Below, piece by piece: positions 6,735 to 14,664 of a stretch of DNA of 15,925 bases. The DNA comes from an uncultured Clostridium sp. (GTDB taxonomy: Bacteria; Bacillota; Clostridia; Peptostreptococcales; Peptostreptococcaceae), in contig UQCY01000030.1 in NCBI GenBank assembly GCA_900539645.1, positions 1 to 15,925 on the forward strand, in the 5' to 3' direction. Position 1 is the first letter of the stretch; each line of letters starts with the position of its first letter. The translations under genes were made by a program, and so were the position numbers. The notes below the pieces were generated by a model. That model was given only the letters and a program-made list of their open reading frames with translations. It did not search any database and was not told where the DNA came from.

Positions 6735-8333
6735 ATGAACAAAAAAATTGTAAGTTTAGTAGCTACAGCGATGGTATTACCAATGCTACTTGTTGGTTGT
6801 GGAAAATCAGAGGCGAGTAATTCAAATCCAGAAGATGGAATAAAAATTTATATAGGTTCATCAATATTTGATGATAGTTTAGACCCTATAAAAGGCGGGA
6901 TGTCAAATGGATATCCATTTACAAATGATGCACTTTTAAAGGTGAATAGTGAGTCTAAGTACGTAGGGGACTTAGCTAAGGATTGGAAAGTAAGCGATGA
7001 CGCTTTAACATATACATTTGATTTAAATGATGGAGTTAAATTCAGCGATGGCAGTGAATTAACAGCAGAAGACGTTGTATTTACATATAATACAGTGAAA
7101 GAAAATCAGGCTCATAATGAAAACGTTGACTTAACATATTTAGAGTCTGTAAAAGAAGTGGATAAGGATACAGTAGAATTCAAATTAAAAGAACCATATT
7201 CACCATTCTTAGACACAACTGCTCAGCTGGGAATAGTTCCTTCAGATGCTTACGATAGCAAAAAATTTGACACTCAGCCAATAGGAACTGGTGCTTATAA
7301 AGTATCTCAGTACGATGCTAATCAGCAGATAATATTAGAAGCAAATGAAAACTATTTTGGAAAAGCTCCAGAAATAAAGAAAGTTACAATAGTTAATATG
7401 GAAGAAGACGCAGCCTTTTCATCAGCTAAAGCTGGAGAATTAGATGTTGCAATGGTTGGAACAAACTACGCTAATGAAGAAATTCCAGGTATGAAATTAG
7501 AAAAATTAGAAACTATGGACGTTCGTAATGTAGGACTTCCAGTTAGACCTGTTAGTGAAGTTAAGAGTCCAAGTGGAGAAATGGTAAAAGTTGGTAACAA
7601 TGTAACATCAGATCCAGCAGTTAGAAAAGCGCTTGCGATAGGTATAGATCGTAAAAAAATAATAGAAAATGCTTCAAACGGAATAGGAAAGCCTGCAGTA
7701 AACTTTACAGACAACTTAGTATGGGCTAGTACAGATGACTACGAAGATAATAAAGTAGATGAAGCTAAAAAACTTTTAGATGAAGCTGGATGGAAAGAAA
7801 CTGAAAGCGGAATTCGTGAAAAAGACGGACAGAAATGTACATTTGATTTATATGCATCAGCAGGAGAAATGGACCGTTACAACTTATGTGTAGCACTTGC
7901 TGAAAATGCAAAAGAACTTGGTATAGATATACCAGTAAAAACAGCTACTTGGGATGAAATATTGACATTACAGAATACTTCAGCAATCTTATGGGGTTGG
8001 GGACAGTATTCACCAACAGTTTTATCTTCATTATATAATTCAGAATTATTCTTATCTGGAGGATATGACAATGTTGTTGGTTACAATAATCCAGAAGTAG
8101 ATGCAAAAATAAAAGAAGCTATAAATGCAAACTCTCAGGAAGATGCAGTAGCAGCATGGAAAGAAGTTCAGGGGTTAGCAGATAAAGATCATTCTAATTT
8201 ATTCTTAGTAAATATAGAACATTGCTACTTTGTATCAGATAAATTAGATATATCAACAGATACACAGATACCTCATCCTCATGGACATGGAACACCAATC
8301 GTATGTAATATAGCAGATTGGAAATTAAAATAA
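6735..8333 (+). CDS. ABC transporter substrate-binding lipoprotein, family 5 (nickel/peptide type)
   Basis: This is the extracellular solute-binding component of the importer encoded by the next four genes. The 532-residue product starts with a lipoprotein signal peptide, MNKKIVSLVATAMVLPMLLVGC, whose lipidated Cys is residue 22. The body matches the SBP family 5 (nickel, dipeptide and oligopeptide binding) pattern: LAKDWKVSDDALTYTFDL, VKFSDGSELTAEDVVFTYN, QPIGTGAYKVSQYD and AVRKALAIGIDRKKI. Near the C-terminus a histidine cluster HPHGHG could hold metal. The ATG at 6735 follows an AGAGG site; an upstream in-frame TTG lies in the leader. The order binding protein, two permeases, two ATPases is that of nikABCDE, and the larBCE genes downstream need nickel, so nickel is the likely cargo. 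A peptide ligand cannot be excluded from sequence alone. Confidence 0.85.
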   Translation: MNKKIVSLVATAMVLPMLLVGCGKSEASNSNPEDGIKIYIGSSIFDDSLDPIKGGMSNGYPFTNDALLKVNSESKYVGDLAKDWKVSDDALTYTFDLNDGVKFSDGSELTAEDVVFTYNTVKENQAHNENVDLTYLESVKEVDKDTVEFKLKEPYSPFLDTTAQLGIVPSDAYDSKKFDTQPIGTGAYKVSQYDANQQIILEANENYFGKAPEIKKVTIVNMEEDAAFSSAKAGELDVAMVGTNYANEEIPGMKLEKLETMDVRNVGLPVRPVSEVKSPSGEMVKVGNNVTSDPAVRKALAIGIDRKKIIENASNGIGKPAVNFTDNLVWASTDDYEDNKVDEAKKLLDEAGWKETESGIREKDGQKCTFDLYASAGEMDRYNLCVALAENAKELGIDIPVKTATWDEILTLQNTSAILWGWGQYSPTVLSSLYNSELFLSGGYDNVVGYNNPEVDAKIKEAINANSQEDAVAAWKEVQGLADKDHSNLFLVNIEHCYFVSDKLDISTDTQIPHPHGHGTPIVCNIADWKLK

Positions 8334-8347
8334 TATGGAGATAGATT

Positions 8348-9331
8348 ATGAAGAGTTGGAGAAAAATATTAGGGGAATGCCTAAGAATGGTACTGCTTTT
8401 AGTAGCAGTTAGTATAATAGCATTTTTATTAATAGTAAAATCTCCTATAGATCCATTAGTTTCATACGTAGGAACTAATACAACTATCTCAGAAGAAGCT
8501 AAGCAGGAAATTGCTGAGGAGTGGGACTTAAATGCCCCACCTTCTCAGCGTTTTATTACGTGGGGTGAACACGCACTTCATGGAGATTTAGGTATGTCAA
8601 TTACCTATAAAAAACCAGTTGCTGAAGTAATAAAGACTAGATTTTCTTATTCGATAGTTTTAATGGCTGTTTCGTGGCTTCTTTCTGGAATAATAGGATT
8701 TATTTTGGGAGTTATATGCGGAATTATAGACGGAAGTATTTTTGATAGAATAATAAAAACATTTTGCTTGATAGTAAAATCCGCACCGGTATTTTGGATA
8801 GGAATTATCATGGTATCTATATTTGCAGTCAAGCTTGGATGGTTCCCACTAGGGATGGCAGTTCCAGCGGGAAAATTGGCGGCAGATGTAACGCTTGCGG
8901 ATAAGATACATCATTTAATTCTTCCTGTGCTTACACTTACAATAGTAAGTATCAGTGAAGTAGTGTTATACACAAGACAAAAAGTTATAGAAATAATGAA
9001 TAGTGATTTTATATTATATGCAAAAGCTAGAGGTGAAAATACAAAACAGCTTATAGCAAGACATATTTTAAGAAATGTATCGCTACCTGCGATTACAGTT
9101 CAGTTCGCTTCATTTAGTGAACTATTTGGTGGAATGGCACTTGCTGAGACAGTATTTGCCTACCCAGGAATAGGAACTGCAATAACTGCTGCAGCGTTAA
9201 ATGGAGATGTTCCACTTCTATTAGGTATTTCAGTTTTCAGCGCAATATTTGTATTTGTCGGAAACTTAATAGCAAATATCTTATATGGAGTATTTGATCC
9301 TAGAATAAGAGAGGTGGATGCTCGTGAATAA
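8348..9331 (+). CDS. ABC transporter permease, NikB/DppB-like
   Basis: This is the first membrane subunit of the nickel/peptide-type importer. The 327-residue product has about six membrane segments. The first is at residues 10-30 (LRMVLLLVAVSIIAFLLIV), followed by an outward-facing loop with WDLNAPPSQRF and HGDLGMSITYKKPV, which is typical of DppB/NikB permeases. The cytoplasmic EAA-type loop, where the ATPase docks, lies near YAKARGENTKQLIARHILRN. FAYPGIGTAI and the end VFDPRIRE are family landmarks. It starts 14 nt after the binding protein gene, with a TGGAGAT ribosome site, and its end overlaps the next permease gene. Specificity for nickel is inferred from the lar genes in the same operon. 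Confidence 0.88.
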   Translation: MKSWRKILGECLRMVLLLVAVSIIAFLLIVKSPIDPLVSYVGTNTTISEEAKQEIAEEWDLNAPPSQRFITWGEHALHGDLGMSITYKKPVAEVIKTRFSYSIVLMAVSWLLSGIIGFILGVICGIIDGSIFDRIIKTFCLIVKSAPVFWIGIIMVSIFAVKLGWFPLGMAVPAGKLAADVTLADKIHHLILPVLTLTIVSISEVVLYTRQKVIEIMNSDFILYAKARGENTKQLIARHILRNVSLPAITVQFASFSELFGGMALAETVFAYPGIGTAITAAALNGDVPLLLGISVFSAIFVFVGNLIANILYGVFDPRIREVDARE

Positions 9332-10157
9332 AGATAAGGTATTTAATAGAAGAGTATTAGTTGTTATATTAATGGCTGTTGCGGTTACATATCTAATAGG
9401 TGTATTTGTTTGGGGATTATTTATGAATCCTCGGTCTTATGAGGCAAATTATGCGAACAAATTTTTATCACCTAGTTTAGCACATCCATTTGGGACTGAT
9501 TTTATAGGGAGGGACATGTTCCATAGAACTATAAAAGGTCTTTCTAACAGTATAATTATAGGTGTACTTGCATCTATTTTTAGTTCAATTATTGCACTAT
9601 TAGCTGGAATTGCATCTGCTGTATTTGGCGGATGGGTAGATAAATTTGTAAACTGGTGTGTCGACTTATGTATGGGATTACCTCATTTAGTATTATTAAT
9701 GCTTATATCTTTTATGATGGGAAAAGGTGTAAAAGGTGTAACTATTGCAGTTGCTCTTACACATTGGCCATCTTTAACAAGAATAGTTAGATCTGAGGTT
9801 ATGCAAATCCGTTCATCTCAATACGTAAAAGCGGCTTATAAAATGGGGAGAACAAAAACACAGGTTGCTTTTCAGCACATACTTCCTCATGTAATACCAG
9901 CTTATTTAATAGGACTAGTTTTATTATTTCCACATGCAATCATGCATGAAGCTTCTATTACATTTTTAGGATTTGGTATGCCTGCCGAAATGCCTGCGAT
10001 AGGTGTAATTTTATCAGAAGCTATGCAGCATATTTCAACAGGAAAATGGTGGCTTGCACTATTCCCAGGATTAATGCTTTTAATAGCAGTGCTATTATTT
10101 GACATTATTGGTGAAAATCTAAAGAAACTTTGGAATCCTGAAAGTGGAAATGAATAA
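9324..10157 (+). CDS. ABC transporter permease, NikC/DppC-like
   Basis: This is the second membrane subunit of the importer. The 277-residue product carries the DppC/NikC family signature HPFGTDFIGRDMFHRTIKG after its first membrane segment, then five further hydrophobic segments. The EAA loop region reads YVKAAYKMGRTKTQVAFQHI, with ILPHVIPAY following. Two starts are possible. An ATG at 9318 touches the GAGGTGG ribosome site at 9311-9317, whereas the GTG at 9324 has a 6-nt spacing, so I chose the GTG, which gives an 8-bp overlap with the upstream permease. The longer form would add only two residues. It ends 12 nt before the first ATPase gene. Confidence 0.87.
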   Translation: MNKDKVFNRRVLVVILMAVAVTYLIGVFVWGLFMNPRSYEANYANKFLSPSLAHPFGTDFIGRDMFHRTIKGLSNSIIIGVLASIFSSIIALLAGIASAVFGGWVDKFVNWCVDLCMGLPHLVLLMLISFMMGKGVKGVTIAVALTHWPSLTRIVRSEVMQIRSSQYVKAAYKMGRTKTQVAFQHILPHVIPAYLIGLVLLFPHAIMHEASITFLGFGMPAEMPAIGVILSEAMQHISTGKWWLALFPGLMLLIAVLLFDIIGENLKKLWNPESGNE

Positions 10158-10169
10158 GGAGAGTTTAAT

Positions 10170-11090
10170 ATGGAAAAAAAGAATATATTGAGTGTAGATG
10201 ATCTAGTTGTATCATTTAGTATGTATAAAGGACTCTTCAAAAAGGAAAATCTAGAGGTTGTACACTCTCTATCACTTGATATTAATGAAGGTGAGATTGT
10301 AGCGGTGGTTGGTTCTAGTGGCTCTGGAAAAAGTCTTTTGGCCCACGCTGTTTTAGGATTACTTCCAAAGAATGCCTCTACAAGTGGGAAAATTCTTTAT
10401 GAAGGTGAAGAGCTTACAGATAAAAAAAGAAGCGAACTTCTTGGAAGAAAGATAGTTTTCATACCTCAGTCTATTGATTATCTGGATCCAGTTATGAAAG
10501 TAGGCAAACAGGTTCAGGGAGTTTATTCTACTAAAGAAAGACAAGAAGAGTTGTTTGAAAAATATAAATTAGATAAAAGTGTAGAAGATATGTATCCATT
10601 CCAGCTTTCTGGTGGAATGGCGAGAAGAGTACTTGTATCATCAGCGCTTATGGAAATGCCTAGACTTATAGTTGCAGACGAGCCAACGCCTGGACTTAGC
10701 GTGGATATGGCTATGGATACTCTAAAACATTTTAGAGAAATTGCAGATAAAGGTGCAGGTGTACTACTTATAACACACGACATCGACTTGGCACTTCATG
10801 TAGCAGATAGAATAGCAGTATTTTATGCAGGTACAATATTTGAGATAGCTTCTACAAAAGACTTCCTTGAAGGTAGGGATGCACTTAGACATCCATACAG
10901 CAAGGAATTTATATCAGCATTACCACAAAACGAATTTAAGTCTATAGAAGGGTTACAGCCTTATGCAGGTGAGCTACCTAAGGGATGTTTATATGCAAGT
11001 AGATGCCCTTATGTATCGGAAAAATGTTCAGGTGAAATTCCTATGAGAGAGCTTAGAGGCGGAAAGGTTAGGTGTGTAAATGCAACTTAG
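10170..11090 (+). CDS. ABC transporter ATP-binding protein, NikD/DppD-like
   Basis: This is the first ATPase subunit powering the importer. The 306-residue protein has the full ABC set: Walker A GSSGSGKS (48-55), Q-loop glutamine 100, signature LSGGM (146-150), Walker B ending in Asp170-Glu171, and the switch histidine 203 in ITHD. The C-terminal extension, KGCLYASRCPYVSEKC, is the oligopeptide/dipeptide-transporter region typical of DppD/OppD-type subunits and contains several conserved cysteines. The ATG follows an AAGGAGAG site that overlaps the stop of the permease gene. It overlaps the second ATPase gene by 11 bp. Signature position 5 is Met rather than the common Gln or Glu, a minor oddity. 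Confidence 0.9.
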   Translation: MEKKNILSVDDLVVSFSMYKGLFKKENLEVVHSLSLDINEGEIVAVVGSSGSGKSLLAHAVLGLLPKNASTSGKILYEGEELTDKKRSELLGRKIVFIPQSIDYLDPVMKVGKQVQGVYSTKERQEELFEKYKLDKSVEDMYPFQLSGGMARRVLVSSALMEMPRLIVADEPTPGLSVDMAMDTLKHFREIADKGAGVLLITHDIDLALHVADRIAVFYAGTIFEIASTKDFLEGRDALRHPYSKEFISALPQNEFKSIEGLQPYAGELPKGCLYASRCPYVSEKCSGEIPMRELRGGKVRCVNAT

Positions 11091-11694
11091 TATAGAAAAT
11101 ATAAATTTTAGATATACAGAAAAATCTCCTTGGATTTTAAAAGATGTAAATTTAAAGGTAGAATCAGGAGAAAGAGTAGGAATTATAGGGCCATCAGGTT
11201 ATGGTAAAAGTACACTTTCCAAGATAATTGCAGGTTATGAAAAACCTACATCTGGAAAAATACTTATAGATGGCAAACCTATTAGTGAAAAGGGATTTTG
11301 TCCCGTACAGATGATTCATCAGCACCCAGAGTTATCAGTCAACCCTAGATGGAAGATGGATAAGGTACTGAATGAATGTTGGCAACCAGATGACAAAATG
11401 CTAAAGCGTTTTGGAATAGAAAAAGAATGGCTAAAAAGATGGCCAAATGAACTTTCTGGCGGAGAATTACAGAGATTTTGTATTACAAGAGTTTTGGCGC
11501 CAGAAACAAAATTTCTTATATGTGATGAGATTACTACTATGTTAGATGTTATTTCTCAGGCACAGATATGGAATGTGCTTCTAGGTATAGCTGAAGAAAA
11601 GGATTATGGGATGCTTATAGTAACACATAATATGGAATTGGCTAAAAGAGTATGCACAAGAATAGTTGATTTAAGGGAAATAAATCACAAGTAA
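11080..11694 (+). CDS. ABC transporter ATP-binding protein, NikE-like, short form
   Basis: This is the second ATPase of the importer. The 204-residue protein is an ABC domain with almost nothing else: Walker A GPSGYGKS (37-44), Q-loop region MIHQHPELSVNPR with Gln81, signature LSGGE (125-129), Walker B CDE at 148-150, and His183 in VTHN. It lacks the C-terminal extension found in OppF/DppF proteins and is clearly shorter than them. After Walker B it has ITTMLD in place of the common PTSALD, so the usual proline is missing. The start overlaps the previous gene by 11 bp, with GGTTAGGTG as ribosome site. The next gene, larB, begins 37 bp later without a terminator. Confidence 0.88.
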   Translation: MQLSIENINFRYTEKSPWILKDVNLKVESGERVGIIGPSGYGKSTLSKIIAGYEKPTSGKILIDGKPISEKGFCPVQMIHQHPELSVNPRWKMDKVLNECWQPDDKMLKRFGIEKEWLKRWPNELSGGELQRFCITRVLAPETKFLICDEITTMLDVISQAQIWNVLLGIAEEKDYGMLIVTHNMELAKRVCTRIVDLREINHK

Positions 11695-11731
11695 TTAAAA
11701 TAATTATAGGAAATAAAATGGAGGTACTTAA

Positions 11732-12484
11732 ATGGAGACAAGAGAAATGTTAAGCAAGGTTAAAAATGGAGAAATATCAGTTGAAGAAGCAGAAAAATTT
11801 TTCCGTAAACAGCCTTTTGAAGAATTAGGATATGCTAAGTTAGATACTCATAGAAAGGTTCGTTCTGGATGCGCAGAAGTTGTTTTTTGTAGTGGAAAGG
11901 CAAACGAACATTTATTAAGTATATACGAACATCTTTATTCTATGGAAGGAGAAGTTTTAGGAACAAGAGCATCTAAAGAACAGGCAGAACTAGTTAAATC
12001 AAAAATTCCTTGTGTCCAGTACGATCCTATTTCTAGAATTTTAAAGATAGAAAAAGAAGATAAGAAGTATATTGGAAAAATTGCAGTATGTACAGCAGGA
12101 ACAGCAGATATTCCTGTTGCAGAAGAAGCAGCTCAGACAGCTGAGTTCTTTGGAAATAAGGTAGAAAGAATATACGATGTAGGAGTAAGTGGAATACACA
12201 GACTTCTATCAAGAATGGAAACAATACAGGATGCAAACTGTGTTATAGCAGTTGCTGGAATGGAGGGAGCATTGGCTAGTGTTATAGGAGGTTTAGTTGA
12301 TAAACCTGTTATAGCCGTACCTACATCAATAGGATACGGAGCTAGTATGAATGGTATATCTGCCCTACTTACAATGATAAACTCTTGTGCAAATGGTATT
12401 GCAACAGTGAATATAGACAATGGGTATGGAGCAGGATATATTGCATCACAAATTAATAAACTAGGAGTGAACGATCATGAGTAA
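11732..12484 (+). CDS. larB: nickel-pincer cofactor biosynthesis protein LarB
   Basis: LarB starts synthesis of the nickel-pincer nucleotide. It carboxylates the pyridinium ring of nicotinate adenine dinucleotide and cleaves off AMP, giving the biscarboxylic mononucleotide. The 250-residue product has the usual length. The N-terminal part, with GYAKLDTHRKVRSGCAEVVF, is followed by a PurE-like domain beginning at KIAVCTAGTADIPVAEEA. Further landmarks are YDVGVSGIHRLLSR, VAGMEGALASVIGGL and PVIAVPTSIGYG. Cys219, in INSCANGI, is probably the cysteine that forms the covalent intermediate in Lactobacillus LarB. The ATG follows a TGGAGGT site, and the gene overlaps larC by 8 bp. Assignment is firm because larC and larE follow. 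Confidence 0.95.
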   Translation: METREMLSKVKNGEISVEEAEKFFRKQPFEELGYAKLDTHRKVRSGCAEVVFCSGKANEHLLSIYEHLYSMEGEVLGTRASKEQAELVKSKIPCVQYDPISRILKIEKEDKKYIGKIAVCTAGTADIPVAEEAAQTAEFFGNKVERIYDVGVSGIHRLLSRMETIQDANCVIAVAGMEGALASVIGGLVDKPVIAVPTSIGYGASMNGISALLTMINSCANGIATVNIDNGYGAGYIASQINKLGVNDHE

Positions 12485-13841
12485 GAAAAAATTATACTTA
12501 GAATGCTATTCTGGAATTAGTGGAGATATGTTTGTTGCCTCTCTTTTAGATTTAGGGGCTGACTTAGAAGTACTTGAAAAATCTTTAAAAAGCCTTGAGT
12601 CAATTAAGGATAAATTTGAAATAAAAACAAGCAGAGTTGTAAAATCTGGATTAGATGCACTTGATTTTTCTGTTGTATTAGATGTAGACAATCACGATCA
12701 CGATATGGAATATCTACATTCCAATAATTATAAATACGACCATGAACACAGTCACGACCATGAGCACAGTCACGACCACGACCATCATCACGATCATGAA
12801 CACAGTCACGACCATGACCACCATCACGACCATGACCACAGTCATGATCACGGACATAGCCACGACCATGGGCACAGTCATGAACACGTTGGACTTATAG
12901 AAATCCAGCATATAATAAACAGCAGTGGAATAACAGAAAATGCAAAAAAAATAGCTAATAAAATATTTGATATAGTTGCAAATGCAGAAGCTAAAGCTCA
13001 TGGAAAACCAAAAACAGAAGTTCACTTCCATGAAGTTGGGGCAGTAGACTCAATAGTAGATATAGTTGCAGCAGCTGTATGCATAGATAATCTAGGTATA
13101 GAAGACGTTATAATACCAGCATTATACGAAGGAGTTGGAACAGTTAGATGCCAGCATGGTGTACTTCCAGTTCCAGTACCAGCAGTTTTAAATATAGTAA
13201 ATGCAGAAAATCTAACTCTTAGCATAACTGGTGTTCAGGGAGAATTTGTAACTCCAACAGGTGCAGCAATAGCAGCAGCTATATGCACAGAAAAAAAACT
13301 TCCAGAAAAATTTAGAGTAGTTAAAACTGGTATAGGTGCAGGTAAGAGAAATTATGAAAGACCTAGCCTTCTTAGAGCTATGATAATAGAGGAAGAAGAA
13401 ACAGAAATAGAAAAAGATAAAATAGTAAAAATGGAAACTAATATAGACGATTGTACAGGTGAAGCACTTGGATATGTTATGCAAAAATTAATGGATGCAG
13501 GTGCGAGAGATGTGCATTATATGCCAGTTTTTATGAAAAAAAATAGACCAGGCTATCAGTTAAATGTTATCTGTAAAGAAGATAAAATGGACGAATTACA
13601 GAGAATAATATTTGAAGACACAACAAGTATAGGTATAAGAATTCAGTATATGGATAGAAAAATCCTAGAAAGAAGAACTGAAATGAGAGAAACATCTATG
13701 GGAACAGTGCAGATAAAAATTTGTGGACTTCCATCAGGTGAAAGAATTTACCCAGAACACGATAGCATAGCTAGAATATGCAAAGAAACTGGTAAAACTT
13801 GGCAGGATGTATATCGTCAAATAATCGAGGAGTGCAAGTAA
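12477..13841 (+). CDS. larC: nickel-pincer cofactor biosynthesis protein LarC (nickel insertion)
   Basis: LarC is the CTP-dependent cyclometallase that inserts nickel into the pincer nucleotide. The 454-residue product starts with the family pattern LYLECYSGISGDMFVASLLDLG, contains HFHEVGAVDSIVDIVAAA and PVPVPAVLNI, then EFVTPTGAAI and KTGIGAG, and in the C-terminal half ETNIDDCTGEALGYVM. It is one continuous frame, unlike Lactobacillus plantarum, where LarC needs a programmed frameshift. A very His-rich insert occupies residues 73-137 with 30 histidines, mostly as Asp/Glu/Ser-His dipeptides, at the place where LarC proteins carry a variable His-containing loop. It probably stores or passes on nickel. 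The ATG overlaps larB and follows AGGAGTG. larE begins 4 nt after its stop. Confidence 0.95.
   Translation: MSKKKLYLECYSGISGDMFVASLLDLGADLEVLEKSLKSLESIKDKFEIKTSRVVKSGLDALDFSVVLDVDNHDHDMEYLHSNNYKYDHEHSHDHEHSHDHDHHHDHEHSHDHDHHHDHDHSHDHGHSHDHGHSHEHVGLIEIQHIINSSGITENAKKIANKIFDIVANAEAKAHGKPKTEVHFHEVGAVDSIVDIVAAAVCIDNLGIEDVIIPALYEGVGTVRCQHGVLPVPVPAVLNIVNAENLTLSITGVQGEFVTPTGAAIAAAICTEKKLPEKFRVVKTGIGAGKRNYERPSLLRAMIIEEEETEIEKDKIVKMETNIDDCTGEALGYVMQKLMDAGARDVHYMPVFMKKNRPGYQLNVICKEDKMDELQRIIFEDTTSIGIRIQYMDRKILERRTEMRETSMGTVQIKICGLPSGERIYPEHDSIARICKETGKTWQDVYRQIIEECK
12738..12887 (+). repeat. degenerate tandem repeat encoding the LarC His-rich insert
   Basis: A 150-bp stretch is built of related 6-bp units (GAYCAY, AGTCAC, GARCAY), many grouped into 18-bp blocks such as CACAGTCACGACCATGAG. 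It encodes 25 dipeptides, each ending in His, with 27 histidines in residues 88-137 of LarC. CAC and CAT alternate, so copies are not identical. That may reduce slippage. Confidence 0.9.
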
Positions 13842-13845
13842 TAAT

Positions 13846-14664
13846 ATGAGTTATGAAGAAAAAAAGATAAGACTTTTAGAAGAGGTAGATAAATTATCTC
13901 AGGAAGATGTTGTACTTGCATTTTCAGGTGGTGTAGACAGCAGCCTTCTTTTAAAGTTGTTCTCAAAGTCAACTAAAAAAACAGGTAAAAAAGTCTATGC
14001 GGTAACAGTACACACAAAGATACATCCTATGAAAGATTTAGAGATTTCACGGAGAGTAGCGGATGAAATGGGTGTAGAACACAAGATTATTTCAATAGAC
14101 GAGCTTAAAGAAGCTGGAATAGAGGACAACCCTGTAAATAGATGTTATCTTTGTAAGAAGAGTATATTTGAAAAACTACAGAAATATGCAGAAGAACTTG
14201 GCGTAAAACAGGTAGTAGAGGGTACAAATGAGGACGATTTACACGTTTACAGACCAGGGATAAAAGCAATAAAAGAGCTTGGAATAAAAAGCCCTCTAGC
14301 TGATTCTGGATTTACAAAGGAAGAAGTTAGAAAACTTGCTGCAGAACTTGGGGTATCTGTATCTAATAGACCATCTACTCCATGTATGGCTACTAGATTC
14401 CCTTATGGAACAATGTTAGATTATGAAAGTATTCAAAAGGTTGAAGAAGCTGAAAAATGGCTTAGAGATTTAGGATTTTATAATGTAAGAATAAGAGTTC
14501 ATGGGGATATAGCTAGGATAGAAGTAGATAAAAATGAAATGATGATGCTTTTAGAAAAGAAGGAAGAAATCGTTGAAAAATTAAAAGAGTTTGGATACGA
14601 TTATATCACTCTAGACTTAGAAGGATTCCGTTCTGGAAGCATGGATATACATATAAAAAAGTAA
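13846..14664 (+). CDS. larE: ATP-dependent sulfur transferase LarE
   Basis: LarE adenylates the carboxyl groups of the pyridinium biscarboxylic mononucleotide and replaces them with thiocarboxylates, the sulfur ligands for nickel. The 272-residue product has the usual length and the PP-loop ATP-pyrophosphatase motif SGGVDSS (27-33). Cys180 in PSTPCMATRFPYG sits where Lactobacillus LarE has its sacrificial Cys176. Two more cysteines occur in NRCYLCKK (Cys100 and Cys103). Three such cysteines are reported in LarE proteins that bind a [4Fe-4S] cluster and use it as sulfur carrier, so this one may be of that type. The ATG is 4 nt after larC, with a GAGGAGTGC site overlapping the larC end. It is the last gene of the operon, before a large hairpin. 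Confidence 0.95.
   Translation: MSYEEKKIRLLEEVDKLSQEDVVLAFSGGVDSSLLLKLFSKSTKKTGKKVYAVTVHTKIHPMKDLEISRRVADEMGVEHKIISIDELKEAGIEDNPVNRCYLCKKSIFEKLQKYAEELGVKQVVEGTNEDDLHVYRPGIKAIKELGIKSPLADSGFTKEEVRKLAAELGVSVSNRPSTPCMATRFPYGTMLDYESIQKVEEAEKWLRDLGFYNVRIRVHGDIARIEVDKNEMMMLLEKKEEIVEKLKEFGYDYITLDLEGFRSGSMDIHIKK

Noticed and set aside
12738..12887. CRISPR-like array
   Set aside because: The repeats are coding, degenerate and contiguous, without unique spacers.
12714..13031. Minus-strand frame rich in Met and Val across the larC repeat
   Set aside because: It is the antisense image of the His-codon repeat (CAT/CAC read as ATG/GTG), with no ribosome site.
12477..13841. Programmed frameshift in larC as known from Lactobacillus plantarum
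   Set aside because: The frame is continuous from the N-terminal to the C-terminal LarC motifs in one 454-codon gene.
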